Positions 46,894 through 59,526 of a stretch of 64,000 nt of DNA are shown one piece after another. Positions within the stretch are counted from its first letter, which is position 1. Every line of letters starts with the position of its first letter. The DNA is from Cryptomeria japonica (lineage: Eukaryota > Streptophyta > Pinopsida > Cupressales > Cupressaceae). Both the position numbers and the translations under genes were made by a program. The stretch lies in the NCBI RefSeq assembly GCF_030272615.1, contig NC_081414.1, positions 663,157,938 to 663,221,937 on the forward strand, given 5' to 3'. A model generated the notes under the pieces. That model ran no database searches, had not been told where the DNA came from, and saw only the letters and a list, made by a program, of their open reading frames with translations.

Positions 46894-49604
46894 TTTTCTT
46901 GCAAGCTGTTGTTGAAGTTGTGTGAAAATAATGATGAGTTTTTGATGAAATGAAAGGTTGATGGTTGGTGAATTGTGTTGCACGTGGATCTCTAGCGCTT
47001 TTAAGGTGGATGTAACTGAAATTCCTTCTTTGAATTGCTTGTTTGTTTGATAAGTTTTGATGTGATAAGGTGTAGAGAAATCTGAGATGTGTTACAGATT
47101 TAACTACCTAGTAATGAGAGGATTCACTCATGAACTAGTTTTAACTTGCGTAGATGTGTCTCTTAGGATGAGCTTATCCTAGATGTAGAAACAATCTAAA
47201 AAGTGATGTGATGTGTTTGATTTCAAGCAATATCTAAAAGAGAACTTGGGACAAGAACCTCTTAATGTTTTGAGAGTTGGGACGGATTGATGATGAAGTG
47301 ATGATGTATGAGTGAGATGATGGATGAAAATGTTTTCAACTTCAAATAAAAACTTTGTGTTACAAATGGGACAAACTCTATCTCTTCCCTTTCGGGTGTT
47401 GGTGGTATTTATCGAGCTGTGTTGTATGTGATACAGACGTTTGGGAAGAAGTTGGGATTAATCTTTCCTCCTTGGTTTTTGCGATAACTCAAAGCTCTAT
47501 ATTGCATAAAAGCTCTGCAGTTCAATGATTCAGAATCAAATTCGTTTGTTTTGCCTTGAAGGTATAGACGCATGTGATGCAAGAAAACTCAATGGGAGAC
47601 AAAGATTTGTTTATTGATATAGAAGAATTTCCTTCATTTGATCAAAGCCTTTGAGCTCAATGGTCTTCTTTTCAAGTTGATATTCTGATGACAATTCTTC
47701 TTTCGCAAGATGTGAAGAATGGTCATAAAATTTGACTCTTTGTTGTTTGTACCTTGTTTTTGATGTTTTTGGTTGTTTTGACAGATGTTTGGTTGGATAA
47801 ATACTTTGTTTTTGGGAAGTGATTTTCTGATTTTTCTTTGACAAGAAAACAAAGCAAGCACACAAACACAAGAATGTTGCCCCAAAGGCACAAATGAGAA
47901 TGGGTCTAGATCAACCCAATCCTTGGACTTTTATATAACCCTTCCTTTAGATGTATTTTAAGGTGTATTTCCAAAGCCTGAAGTCGGCTCAATTTGCACT
48001 TGGTCTTGACTAAAATGAACACACTTCAAACACTTTTTATCCCTAAGGTCAAATGGCTAGTTGTGATAAATTTAGCCCACATCTTGATATTTCTTCGACT
48101 TTGGTACTACATACCTTATGAATCCTGCCTTGGCAGGTAAGGATGTGATATACTAAGTCTTGCATGAGCATAACAAATAGATGATCCCTATGATGGGGGA
48201 GTCACCACTTTTATCAAGCCACAAGAGACTTTTCAAAAAGCTATGTTTCTACTCAAGGAAATATGTATGGTGAGTATCTTGGGAGCAAAACCATCTATGC
48301 TCTTGCACTAAATTATATCGCAAATATCCTCAATCAATAGAACGGGTGGGCTACTACTTAAAGGTGTTTAGTCATGTTCGATGTTTTTGGACATAAGTTC
48401 ATTCTACAGTGACTCACTTAAGAGCCTTGTAACTGGTGGTGGGGCCCATTTGTCCTTTCGGCCAGTTACACTGTAGGAACAGCTATACCCAAGGCTACAG
48501 CTTTCGCTCACACCTGATTTCTATAGCGGCTCAAAGGATTTACCGCTCAAGGTCATTCCCAAGAGTATCGATCCCTTGGCAGGCCTCTCTTAAAAAGATA
48601 AAATTTTGAGTGTTACTAACACTTTTCTCTTGCACCTAGGACCACGAAAGCCAAGGGAGAGGATAGTGTGTGTTAGAAGTAGGACCACTCGACCAACTCT
48701 TTGCACAAGTGTGCCAAGCACGAAAAACACTTGTTCTTTTTAATCTGTCATTGCAATGTGATCTAACTATTTGGAGATGTTGCTCCAACAATCATGGTGT
48801 TCTTTTTAATTTTCAAAGGCAACTGTTTGAGTAAACTAGAATTTGAAAATCCTGGTCAACTTAATGAAAAACACGTTTGCATGAAGTAAAATTGCTTTAA
48901 AAATGAGACAAGTTGATTATGAATTTTATTTGCACCAAAAATGGAAGTGTGGATTGTGAGTTTTATCTTGATGCAAGAAATAAAATTTGCCTTGTTGATT
49001 TTAAGCACCAAAACGAAGTTTGTTTCCTAACTTGCAAAAAAAATAAAGTTGTTTTTGTATAAGTTTGTGGTTCTTTTTACCTTGGAACAATGAAATTTTT
49101 TTTAAGAGCCCCAAACAAATGTGTGATTCTTTTTTTTAAAAGCCCAAATTTGAAATGTGAAGTTAATTTTAAACCAAAATAAAAAGTGAATTCATTTTTA
49201 AAACCAACTTCAAAAACAAGTTAGTAAAAAATATAAATCTACTTTTTAATCTAATTTAAATCTGCACAAAAGAGAAAAATAGTTAGTAAAATCCGCCTAT
49301 TTGGTGGGCTTCTACAAGCCTAATTTGTTTTTTTGGTTTTTTTTTTTTTTTTTTGGTTACAAGGTGATTTGTACAACATTTTGTTACAATAGCGCTAGTC
49401 TGTGTTTGAACAGAGGCGCTATTTAACACAAATGCACTAAAAGAAAGGGAAAGACAGAGAAGGCAAAAGCACTGAAATAGGGTGAATAGCGCCAAAATAA
49501 TGTCAAACGCACCAAAACAGTGTCAAAAGCGCAACCTGTGTGACATTTTCAACATTCAAACATGTTATTGGTTAAAAAAAAAAAGTTGATCTTTTTGGTG
49601 TTTG
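46894..49604 (-). other. Gypsy 5' leader, 2.7 kb
   Basis: Long untranslated leader between primer-binding site and gag. No frame above about 85 codons, so no extra ORF1 as in Ogre elements is visible. It has an A-tract on the element strand (T-run at about 49329-49354). A 13-base-pair hairpin with a small bulge lies at 49388-49423. Confidence 0.7.
49388..49423 (-). ncRNA. Leader hairpin near gypsy primer-binding site
   Basis: AATAGCGC and TCTGT pair with ACAGA and GCGCTATT around a 6-base loop GTTTGA, with a 3-versus-1 internal bulge. It is the strongest stem near the primer-binding site, about 180 bases into the leader. A packaging or dimerisation role is conceivable but is inference. Confidence 0.45.
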
Positions 49605-49624
49605 GATTCACGTCGGGTTCACCA
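49605..49624 (-). other. Gypsy primer-binding site (tRNA-Trp)
   Basis: The plus strand reads GATTCACGTCGGGTTCACCA, which from memory equals the 3' end of plant tRNA-Trp including CCA. On the element strand it is the matching primer-binding site beginning TGG, two bases from the 5' LTR. Confidence 0.82.
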
Positions 49625-49626
49625 AA

Positions 49627-51427
49627 TGATGCTCTGCAAAAAGGATTAGAAAATCTATTTGATGGCAACACACACAAGAGCACAAGAAACAAACATTAGT
49701 GTTAGCAACAAAAGATTATCCTAAACAGGCATATCAAGAGAGATATTAAGCATGAAATAGAAAGCATATAAACATAGAATAAAATAGCTAATCAAGATGC
49801 TCATAGTTTCTCCTCCCTTGTTCCTCTCCTCTCCAAGTCCCAAATGAGTGTAGCTCTCAGCTTTTAGCACTAGCCATGGATGCCATATGGAGATTCAAGA
49901 TAGTTGAATATGATAAGCAAATGCTATGCAAGTGTAGATAGTGATGCTATGAGAAAGCTCTATGCTAATGCCAGTATAACAACAATACTCTAATGCTTCT
50001 CGTTTGCTTGAGGAGAAGGGTTCTATTTATAGAAGAAATGGGGAAATGAAGGGTTAAAATTGAATGGTTTAATCAAGGGCCAAGTTTGAAAGTTGGGGAT
50101 CCATGTGCACAATTGGCACCAATAAAATGGTGACAAGTGTCAACATAGGATTGGGTTGAGAGAAGAGGTTGGAGGCATTAAAGGCCTGAGAAGACCTCAT
50201 GGTTATCTAGAGGCTAAGGGTCAAGTCCAAATTAAGATTACCCACTGGATTAAGAGTTAATACAAGGATAAACCTTTGTGCATATGTTTAAGAGATAATC
50301 ATGGTCAAAGCATTAATGGCCTGATCAGACCTTTGGGTTGGGTAGAGGTTGAGTCAAAACAAATGTTTTAACCATGTGGGAGGGTTTGAAGTAACCATTA
50401 ATGGTTATTGGAGACTTTGGGGATTAAGTGGTTGAAGGTTGAAAGCCTTCAATGGTTATCAAAGACTTTGAGCCATTTAGTGGTTGAAGGTTGAAAGCCT
50501 TTAATGGTTATCAAAGACTTTGAGGGTTTGAGAAGTGACTTCCCTTTTGCTTAGGAATGTGACAAAGTTTAGAGAAGGGGTTAGGTTATTTAGAAGTGAT
50601 TAGAAAATTCTAGAAGGGGTTTAGGCATGCAAGTGGATTTTGTAGGAAAATGCAAGTGGGAGAAATTTTGGTATTTTCAATTAAAATAAAATCATTTATT
50701 TCAATTAAATGGTGTAATTTGCATTTGGATAAATATTCAAATAAATATTAATTTATTTAAATGAGAAAAATGAAGATAAAGCATTAAAATACTTGAAGAC
50801 TTTGAGGGAAACCATTAAAGGCTTGAAGACTTTAAGGAAAACCATTAAAGTCTTAAGAAGACTATAGAAGGAAGCCATCAAGTTTGAAGACTTTAAAGCC
50901 ATCAAGTTTGAATACTTTAAGGGAAACCATTAAAGGTTTCAAGTGGGTGAGGATAAATAGGATTTTAAATAAATAATTTATTTAAAATAGTTGTGCAACT
51001 TGCTTTTGTAGGAAAATACAAGTGGGTGGAGGATAAAGGTGATTTAAATAAATTATTTATTTAAAATAATTGTGCAACTTGCTTTTGTAGGAAAATACAA
51101 GTGGGTAGAGGATAAAGGTGATTTAAATAAATGTTAATTTATTTAAATGTGAGAGGTGAGATTTTGGGGGATTTAAATAAATATTAATTTATTTAAATGT
51201 GAGAGAAGATTTAATTAAACAAATATGATTTATTTATTTAATTAATGGTCTGAATTTGGTTAAGTGAATTAAATCAAATAAATTGAATAATTTATTTAAT
51301 TAATAGGAGAAGAGGGTTAAGATGAATTAATTAAATATTAATTTAATTAATTCATTAACTGATGGTTAAATAATCAAATAAATACTAAGTATTCATTTAA
51401 TTAAGTGGACAGATTTATGTGACTACA
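49627..51427 (-). repeat. Gypsy 5' LTR with TATA box
   Basis: 1801 bases, TG...CA. On the element strand a TATA box CTATAAATAG lies at 50023-50032, so transcription should start about 25-35 bases further in (near 49995), leaving about 370 bases of R plus U5. The U3 part (50230-51420) has tandem phrases GGTTGAAAGCCTTCAATGG, GAAACCATTAAAG and many AAATAAAT/ATTTATTT inverted pairs. Confidence 0.9.
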
Positions 51428-51432
51428 GTACC

Positions 51433-52114
51433 AAGTCATGATACATGCTAGCACCTTCAAGATAGAAAAGTATGAAAGTAAACTAAAGTTTCTAAGACAA
51501 GTGACTTCTCAAGTATCTGAAAATACATGTAGCAAACTCTTAACCAAGTGTCTCTCCATTTTACCCCTCATGTGACAATCCAACTTTCACCTTGAAATGA
51601 GGAGCCCCAAACAAAGGAAAGAGAAGGGAAAAAGTAAACAAAATAAAAAAGGAAACAGGAACAACCCACAACCCAAGAACAACAAAAAAAACAACCAGGA
51701 AGAGCAAGGCAAGAAGGGAAAGAGAACAAGAAAGGAAAAAACCACAACACAAGAAAAGAAAGGAGACACAACACCCACACACAAGAATATTGAAAGACAA
51801 GAAAGACCAAACAACAAGGAGAAACAAAGAAAATAGAAAGGAAACTATACTAATCCTACCTAGCTAGCCTAAACTAACTCTAAAACAACTTAAGACTTTA
51901 TCTTAAGAAAACAAGACAACAAAAATTTTGACCACTCCTTGACTGATTCTTCATTATGTTAGTAGTAACAACTTAGTCGGCCAAGTCCTAATTCTAGAAA
52001 ACTCATTTTTATACTCGGAAATATAATTTTTTGACAATTTCAATTCATTCCAAGAGCACAAAACTTTAAATTTTATCAATTATGGAACTTCATTGTGACC
52101 GTGATCTACCCACA
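51433..52114 (-). mobile_element. LTR2 of the array, part 3
   Basis: Continues LTR2 past the gypsy element and matches 13909-14599 of LTR1. Contains the purine-rich tract copy (51597-51836). The right end at CCCACA is inferred. Confidence 0.65.
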
Positions 52115-53150
52115 AACAAGTTTTAATTTCTCCCATCTCATACTCAAACTCAAATAAATCAACATATGGAGGAAAAAGGAAGGAAACCACTGATTTGATT
52201 GTGTTGTAAGAGCATGCTCCTGCACCATAACTTCATCGCTACAAGGTCCCAACTCGAGGTAAAACTTGTTGTCTACCTTGGGTTCATACCTATCAAGAAA
52301 AGCAACATCTGTCAGTGACATGTTATGTTGCTTGTCAACAAGATTAGCTTCAAATTTTAACACATCATTATAATGAATAGAAATCCCAAGCGGTGAACTA
52401 AGACACCCGACTCTAATTGGACTATTTACTTCAAAGTCTTCTTCTAGTAAACAATAAATATGATTTTCTTTCTACTTCAAATTACCTACTTGAGTGTCCA
52501 TCTTAAAATTTAAAGCAATCTCCCACACAAGTATGAAATCATGACAACTTACCTCAGGATGTGAATTCAAAGGATGAATTTTACATGAATTAGATAATGT
52601 GAAATCTTCTATATTACTAAAGTATCCTGGGTTGTCCATTGTTGTACTTAGCTTTGCAATAAGGTTCATCATTTTTTGTACTTCCTCTTTCGTATTGGGC
52701 TAAGCACAATCTTCACTTTTAGTTTGTAGTTCTTGGAGATCCTCCTCTTCATGCATAACACCAAGCTCTTTATGAATTTCCTGTGTGTGATCGACAAAGT
52801 TAAATGAATCAACATTTGGTACTTCATCATTGCATTCAAAATTACAAGAAAATAACAAATAAGATCCTTCTATTGAAATTTTATAAAAATCAAATTTAGA
52901 GAGGCACTCCTCAATTTCCCATTGATTGGTTTGCGTAGAAAACCCCATTTCTGATTTACTTTAACAATTATACTCTTGGTCTTCCCATGTTTCATCAACC
53001 TTGACCCTGTGATAAACACTTTCCCACAATACAGAGTTAGTTTCATGTGCATAAACAATTTCATCAAGAGTTATCATAGCTTCTAATACACACTAATGAT
53101 TGATATAAATCTGATCTAGACATTCGTGAAGGAGTTTCTAATTTTGATCC
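52115..53150 (-). pseudogene. Acidic unknown ORF, 3' part (internal 2)
   Basis: Sister of 14600-15792. Minus-strand pieces at 53067-52870, 52948-52700, 52672-52472 and 52363-52106 keep the phrases 'SKFDFYKISIEGSYLLF' and 'NFECNDEVPNVDSF', now split by stops and at least one frameshift. Its upstream part is displaced by the LTR element at 53151-56140. Product unknown; no enzyme motif. Confidence 0.5.
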
Positions 53151-56140
53151 TGGTGCAGGAGCACCTAGTTGAGCAATACTCCCATTTTTGAGTATTTAAT
53201 GCTTTAATGTTTGTAAAGTCTTGTGTTAGGTTAATTATGTTGTTTTAGGTTGTTTTGGGTCAGGTTTAGTGGTTTTGATCTCATTTTGGGCTCTAGAGAT
53301 CAAGTTGTGCCTTTTAGGCCTTGAGAAAGAGTTGAAGAGGAACCTTATATGGCAAAGGTTCTTGAGGATGAGCAAGGGTTAGAGACCAATGTGGCTGAAG
53401 AACATGTTCTTTATCCTGATGATGGAGTTGTTGAATAGATTAGACAAGAAGAAGACATGATACAAGGGTCACATGCACTTGAGAAGCCTATTGACAGGTC
53501 AGATACAGAGATAGTTGTTACTGATCATTATGTTGCTATAGAGGTCTACATGCATGAACACTATCCGATTGGTATTAGTCTTTATGAAGGTGTCATGACC
53601 TTTATGGGAGCAATGCTCTATCCTAGGTTACCTATGCATGACACCAAGCACATCTATTGGTCCCCACAAATGAGCACTTCTCCTCACTTTGAGATGAATT
53701 TCATTGAGATTTCTCATATCTAATCATGGAGTTGTTCTTGGACTGAGAGTTTGTTGGAATGGCAATTGATGGTATCATCTACACCTTATGAGCAGCTACA
53801 GCTATGGTGGATGTTGATTTTTGAAGCAAGGCCTAGAGTGAAGATGAAGGAAGGATATTTTCATTTGGCCATGCATGATGAAGCCAAAGACAAGTACATG
53901 CCAAAGGTCAAGATGAAGCCTATATGATTTGCAAGTATCATTTGTTTTGCAGGTATCATTTCCAAGAGGACTTGGAACTTTTTCAATTTTGGGGAGTATG
54001 CTGCAGGAGCACCTAGCTGAGCAAAACTCCCATTTTTGAGTATTTAATGATTTAATGTTTGTAAAGTCTTTTGTTAGGTTGTTTTGGGTCAATTTTAGTG
54101 GTTTTGATCTCATTTTGGGCTCTAGAGATCAAGTTGTGCCTTTTAGGCCTTGAGTTGACAATTTTTGGCAAAAATGTGCAAAATTGCCAAAAATAGTTTT
54201 CTAGTGCTTTCCAAAGCATTGGAACATGTTTCTTAGGTGTTTTTAGGCATGTCTAAGTGGTTTAGACAAGTTGATAAGGTTAGGTTGTGAAAAACGCATC
54301 TTGGAACAAGAAAAGTTGTCATTTGGCTTTACAAGTTGTCAAAAGTTGTCATTTTGGGGTTTTTCTTGCAAATTGAAGTTATGAAAGCCTCATGTCCATC
54401 CTAAGGCTTGATAACCAATTGGAAAAACTATAAAAGGCCTCCCTTTTCCTTGGAAAGGGTTGGTGATTGTTAAAACAAAAGGTTCTTCAGTAAAATCAGA
54501 AAATAATGGCTTTATGACTGGTTTTTGTATCTTTTAGAGAAATGGTCCGTATTGTACCTTCTTAATACATACTATACCTTTGGGAAAGTGTTCATGGTAA
54601 TTTTTTAATTCTTTTTAGTTTATTGTGGCATTGGTTTCTTAAAAAATTTTGATTTTACAAAATTATTTCTAAAACTGGGTGCTTGCTGCCCTGTCAAGGG
54701 TTTGAAGCTCCAAAATGACTCCACTTGACTAATCCATGCTTGGGATCCCACAATATGGATTCAATAAAGATGGCACTCATGTATATACTGTAAATATGCT
54801 TTTTTTTAAGCTGAAATGGTGGTTGGAAGAAGAATTTGAGTGTATACTAGGCAAGTATTGATTACTTGGCTAGTAGAGTGTTTAAAACTCAAGATTTGCA
54901 CCCAAAGTCTAATTTGGGGTGAGAAAATACATGGGGAAGAGGTATGGAAATATTTCCAATGGTGTGTAAGATCAAATTTCCTCATTGGTTGAGCTTGATC
55001 CAATCAAAATTTATCATTTTGTAAGCAAACAGTGAGTTCACTGTTTTTATGAGTTGTATTTGACTAAATGCTCATGGAATGCCTTAAGAGCATGATACAA
55101 GCCTTGAATAATGAAGGAATTGTAATAGGAGGTTTTATAAATGTTTGAAGACCTCATTGAGGCTTTGTAAAAGTTAATATTTCTTGTGTAACAGGTCCAA
55201 AGAGTGCAGCAGCAATCTGGTTGGTAAAGGGCAGCAAATTGACAGTCTTAATGACATTTCTCTCCATTTTTAGTTGCTTGCCAAGTGTTTGCTAAAATGC
55301 TTGTATGGAAAGGGTAGGGGAACCTATAAATTTCTATGGAAAAGGTCTCCGAGTAGTATGGGAGGATGAAACAAGTTTGATGGAGTGAATCCTTGGTGGA
55401 AGCACTCAAACCCTCTTAAAAACCCTTGTTTTGAGGCTACAAAATAGGACAGTCATAAATTGACCTTCCCAAGACCTCTCTTGGCACTAATTCATAATTT
55501 TGGCCAAATAGGAACTCAAAAATATTTTATTTTTTCAAATATTCCAAGTTGGGAGTGAGTAACGAGAAAATAGTGTTTCAGGAGGGCTAAAAAGGGCTCT
55601 TTCCTTGTAGCCCTATTTTGGGAAAAACTAAGAATCCGATTGGAGTAAGGTTTGATGACCTTGTAAAACCTTTTGAAATCAGTCCAAATCAACCTTGGAA
55701 ACCCTGTTAAGCCCTCAGAACACCAGTTTAGACATTTGGTGGTTTGGACTTAGAATAGTGGATTTGAGTAACTTGAAGAAGCAAATGACTATGAGTCTAA
55801 AACCAAGTTTGACTAACAAACCTTGAACAAAACTTTTCTGCCCCCACATGTTCATGTTGGATTTGCTAATATGCATTTGGAAATAGCAAGTTGGATGCCA
55901 AGAGCAGGGGTTGAGTAAGTATAGTTGGAAAGGTTAAGTATTTTGAGTAGTTTTGTGCATGGGCAAGAGACATCACCTAGAAGGGAGTTTGTTGGGCATG
56001 CCAACCATTGAGAATTTGACATGACAACAATAGGACAGACTAGATATTCAAACACAACAGACTCTACAAGTCCTTAGCCAATAAATTATTCATTTTGAGC
56101 AACTAGCCTTGTGAGTGTTTACCTACCAAGCTCCCTACCA
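53151..56140 (+). mobile_element. LTR element with 5' deletion
   Basis: TGGTGCAGGAG...CTACCA with perfect GATCC duplication (53146-53150 and 56141-56145). The sister region around 15640 is uninterrupted. The left LTR is cut to about 176 bases (53151-53326). The right LTR is about 2142 bases (53999-56140) and starts TGCTGCAGGAGCACC. The 670 bases between (53327-53998) hold an ORF fragment (53457-53723, 88 codons, 'HYPIGISLYEGVMTFMGAMLYP') that I do not recognise, and a polypurine-like TTTTGGGGAG just before the right LTR. Most of the internal region and the 5' LTR are gone, so the class is unknown. Confidence 0.85.
54429..54435 (+). promoter_or_regulatory. TATA box in the 53999-56140 LTR
   Basis: TATAAAA within CTATAAAAGGCC, about 430 bases into the LTR, the expected place for the element promoter. 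Confidence 0.6.
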
Positions 56141-56145
56141 GATCC

Positions 56146-56653
56146 ACTTCTCTATTTATGTCAAGAGTATTACTTCCCAACTTTTCATTAACACATAAGA
56201 AAATATCTTCTACAATTTCATCCAAGAACATTTTTCCTTCATTCTAATTAGTACATTTCCATTCACTTGAAGCATCATGGCTTTGAAAGTCAAGGGAAAG
56301 ATTCATGTTGTCATCTCTTATGAAGTTGATCTCAAAGTTATTACTCTTATCAATACAAATACAACCATCGTTCACCTTTTCAACTTCACAATATTTTACA
56401 AGATCAGTCCTATCACTCACAAAATCACTACATGAATCAACATTACTACCTTCCAAACCAATAGAACTATCATCTCTTAATGTAATTACACCAAGGTCAA
56501 CCATCAACTTAGCTTCTTTGTTCAACGAATTTGGACACCAATGAACATTATTTTTACATAGTGAATTGAATTCAACATCTCCCTCATGTTCATCGATAAA
56601 GGAAGGCATAAAAACCAACATATTAGCTTCATCTATACTTGTCATAATCTCTT
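56146..56653 (-). pseudogene. Acidic unknown ORF, middle part (internal 2)
   Basis: Minus-strand frame with 'SIDEANMLVFMPSFIDEHEG', 'FNSLCKNNVHWCPNSLNKE' and 'DDNMNLSLDFQSHDASSEW', matching 28249-28515 of internal 1 and then joining the part that follows copia-1 there. The part read at 56654-56711 belongs to the solo LTR, not to this protein. It contains the uninterrupted copia-1 target at 56297-56301. Acidic, no known domain. Confidence 0.55.
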
Positions 56654-57976
56654 TGTAGATAGGAATTTGGAAATCATCAAAGCAAGTGGAAATTTGGCCT
56701 AGTTCAATCATGAAAACTCAATTGTAATGATAACAATCCTAATTACACTCAATAAAGACATGAAAACAAGACATCAATTCAAACGCAAACCATTGCAAAC
56801 TTGAATGTCTCCTTCATGTGGCTCCATTGTCCTTCTTTCTCCTTCAAATAGCTTTGTTTTGGATCTCACCTACTAGTGCATGAGCATGATGTGAAAGCAA
56901 GTAGACAAGATGATAGTGTAAGAATACTCAAAGCATTATTGATTCGACCAGGGATCAGGGGATTCAAAAAATGCGATCAATTGGGGATCTTTGATTGAAG
57001 AAATTCATCCAATTTATAGATAAATTGGAGAAAAGACAAGATTAGCATGAAAGTGATTTGAATGGAAATTCAAATCAAGAATAGAAAAATTATGACAAGT
57101 GTATGACAAATTGCTATGCAAGGATTTATGACAATTTATGACAAGAATTTGAAATAGAAATAGACATTAGAAGCAATTAGAAAATTGGGTTAGAAATGAT
57201 GATTTGGAATTTAGGAAATTGATGAAAATTAGGTAAATTAATTAATAATTTCTTATTCATTAATTAATTTACAAAAATAGGAGGAATTAATTAGCCAATT
57301 AAATAAACATTTAATTGTGACAAGAAGACTTAGGATAAATAAATAAATTATTTAACCTAAAGGGAGAAATGACAAACAAGATTAGATGAATAAATTATGA
57401 AACCCTAGAAGATGAATTAGAAATACAAGGATGACAATTAGGTCTTGATGTAAAATTGATTTGATGTCGATTTGATCATGATTTTGAATTGATAAAATAC
57501 CAATGCTGATAAGTGATTTGATTGACAAATGCGCCAATTGATGAGGAACAATGACAAATTGATCCAAATTAACACGATTGAGAAGGACGATGATCGATGA
57601 CAAATTGATCGCAAAATGACAAGATTGAAAAGAGGACATCGATCGGTGACAAATAGATCACAAAAAGACAAGATTGATAAGAGGACAAAACCCTAATTAG
57701 GATTGACGGTGTCCAAAATGATGACAAATAAGCACTCACATTGATGCGACAGGATAAGATTGACCAAAATCATGATTGAAGATTGTTGTCGACAAGACCA
57801 AATTCAAAAGCGAGACAACTAAAGAATGTAGAAGAAGGACTCGATGCTTGTAAATGATAAAGACCAAGTGTGTGACATAGGAGAAATGTTAATGCGATGC
57901 AAAAACTCTAAAATAAGGCAATGCGCAAATGTTAAAGTATGATTCCGCAAGCATTGACCATTTTTAGGTGTCTACA
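56654..57976 (-). mobile_element. Solo LTR, family V
   Basis: TGTAGATAGG...GTCTACA, 1323 bases, flanked by CTCTT (56649-56653) and CTCTC (57977-57981). Internal 1 shows the undisturbed junction near 28515-28530. On the minus strand it starts TGTAGACACCTAAAAATGGTC. Near 57440-57680 it has degenerate repeats around GACAAATTGATC and GCAAAATGACAAGATTG. A second copy begins at 63225. Confidence 0.8.
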
Positions 57977-57981
57977 CTCTC

Positions 57982-59526
57982 AATCATGTTGGTTTTCATT
58001 AGCTGAATAAGTAAGTGGTTGCAAACCCCCTTGTTCCTTGAGTACTAAGATATTTTGTCTCAACTCATTCATGAATTTGAGGTCCCAATGATCTTCTAGG
58101 GGAGTGAATACATCCTCAAATTCAATCATGTGTTTCAAATATCTATCCATTTGCTCAAGGAAAACACAACAATTAATCTCATCATGCTTGTTTGTGTAGT
58201 GTATTCTACACACATCTATCAAACCAATATCAACCAAAGACTTAGAAATAACCAATTCCTTCAAGATTTCATTCAAATGTTTCTGTGCAGGTGTAGTATT
58301 AGACCATAAACCAAAATTTTAGACATTCTCACTATGCAGTTAATAGTCAAGTAACTCAACTTGGGAGTGCATGTGAAAGCTTCCACTTATTGATTCTTCA
58401 TTAGGGAAATGTTAGGGCAACATAGTGGCAACTTAAACTACTCCAAAATGTCTCTCAAAACGGGTTATTGAATCACTTCCAAACTCAATGTTCATCTCAT
58501 GATCAACATTTGTAGCTACCTTATTTTTATTCTGACTTATCCATTTGGGTTCAAATGACCATTCACTTGTTGTTGCAACTGCAACTTTATTATGATCTGC
58601 TACTCTACTTCTTGAGTCATGATCAAAAAGAGAAGTTGTAGTAGTTAGACTCTCAAAAGAAGAGGAAATAGTGTCACTCAGATTTGGGACTTGCATTCAT
58701 TGGTCATGATTATGTTCATTCATTGAGTTGGTTGAATATATGTTGAGCAGATTTAAAACACTAAGATTCTCATGTGATTGTTGTTGAACAGGCATGGTGT
58801 AGATTGAGTAGGAACCCATGCATATCGATAATTCTCTGTCACTCATTCATTGACATCACTGTAACGGTCATTGTTGTGTCAAATCCAAATTGTCATATAT
58901 CAAGGCTATGTAAATTGCCTAATTAACATCGTTTACTTCACCCAAACTTCTCACGTTTGCTGCAAATGTGGGACCAATACCCCAAAGATAGTGTTCTCTA
59001 AAGAAATAAGTGTTGATAATCCTACTTATAGATTGAATCTTTGATACTTTAAACGAAATATATGATTAAATTGAGAAATAGTTTCAATAAAGTTTCTTTT
59101 AGCCCTTGCAAAATGAATTAAAACATCTCGTGTGTTCATTACTGGAACATATTGACATGGGAACAAAAACTCCAACTCCCATCAAAAGAAAATTAAACCA
59201 GGACAAAGATTTGCATACCAATGTGATGTCGAACCTTGAAAAGTACCTGCAAACAAGCTGCAAATGATATCATGTGACACATTCTGAAGAAATTCTACAT
59301 AATTCGTGAAAGAACTTATGTGGTTTGAAGCACTTTGTCCAATTTCAAGATAGAACATGGGAAGACCATTATACATATGATGAGGGATTGGATGGACAAC
59401 CCCCAGTATGCACCAAGGAATAACCATCCGAGCCAAGCTTTCCCAAGACTTAGCTCACTATAACCTAAACAAATAACTCAGAAAATGTTACTTGGACCTC
59501 CTTCTAGCACCACTTCTATTGATGGG
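57982..59526 (-). pseudogene. Gag-like and acidic ORF, 5' part (internal 2)
   Basis: Sister of 28172-29770. Minus-strand frame 59436-59182 has the gag-like phrases 'GQSASNHISSFTNYVEFLQ' and 'LFAGTFQGSTSHWYANL'. Near 59050-59110 it has 'ARAKRNFIETISQFNH'. 58696-58433 and 58276-57980 are acidic, with 'EFEDVFTPLEDHWDLKFMNEL'. This reads like a plant gypsy gag followed by an unknown acidic region. Frameshifts lie between pieces and no clear ATG start could be fixed. No zinc knuckle and no pol domain were found. Confidence 0.55.

Larger units (their letters stand above)
36909..51427 (-). mobile_element. Ty3/gypsy (Tat-like) retrotransposon
   Basis: 14519 bases, TGATGCTCTGC...GACTACA, with perfect GTACC duplication (36904-36908 and 51428-51432). 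LTR1 shows the free site at 13904-13908 with matching flanks. Minus orientation: 5' LTR 49627-51427, tRNA-Trp-type primer-binding site, 2.7 kb leader, a gag-pol frame 46893-39604, 2.1 kb 3' noncoding region and a shortened 3' LTR 36909-37508. Integrase follows reverse transcriptase, as in Ty3/gypsy. There is no chromodomain, and two RNase H domains are present, which points to the Tat/Ogre group. Shared LTR sequence differs at about 11 of 600 positions. Confidence 0.93.

Noticed and set aside
46893-46983. Gypsy gag start at 46983
   Set aside because: The codon there is GTG; the first ATG is 46893 and gives a typical gag N-terminus.
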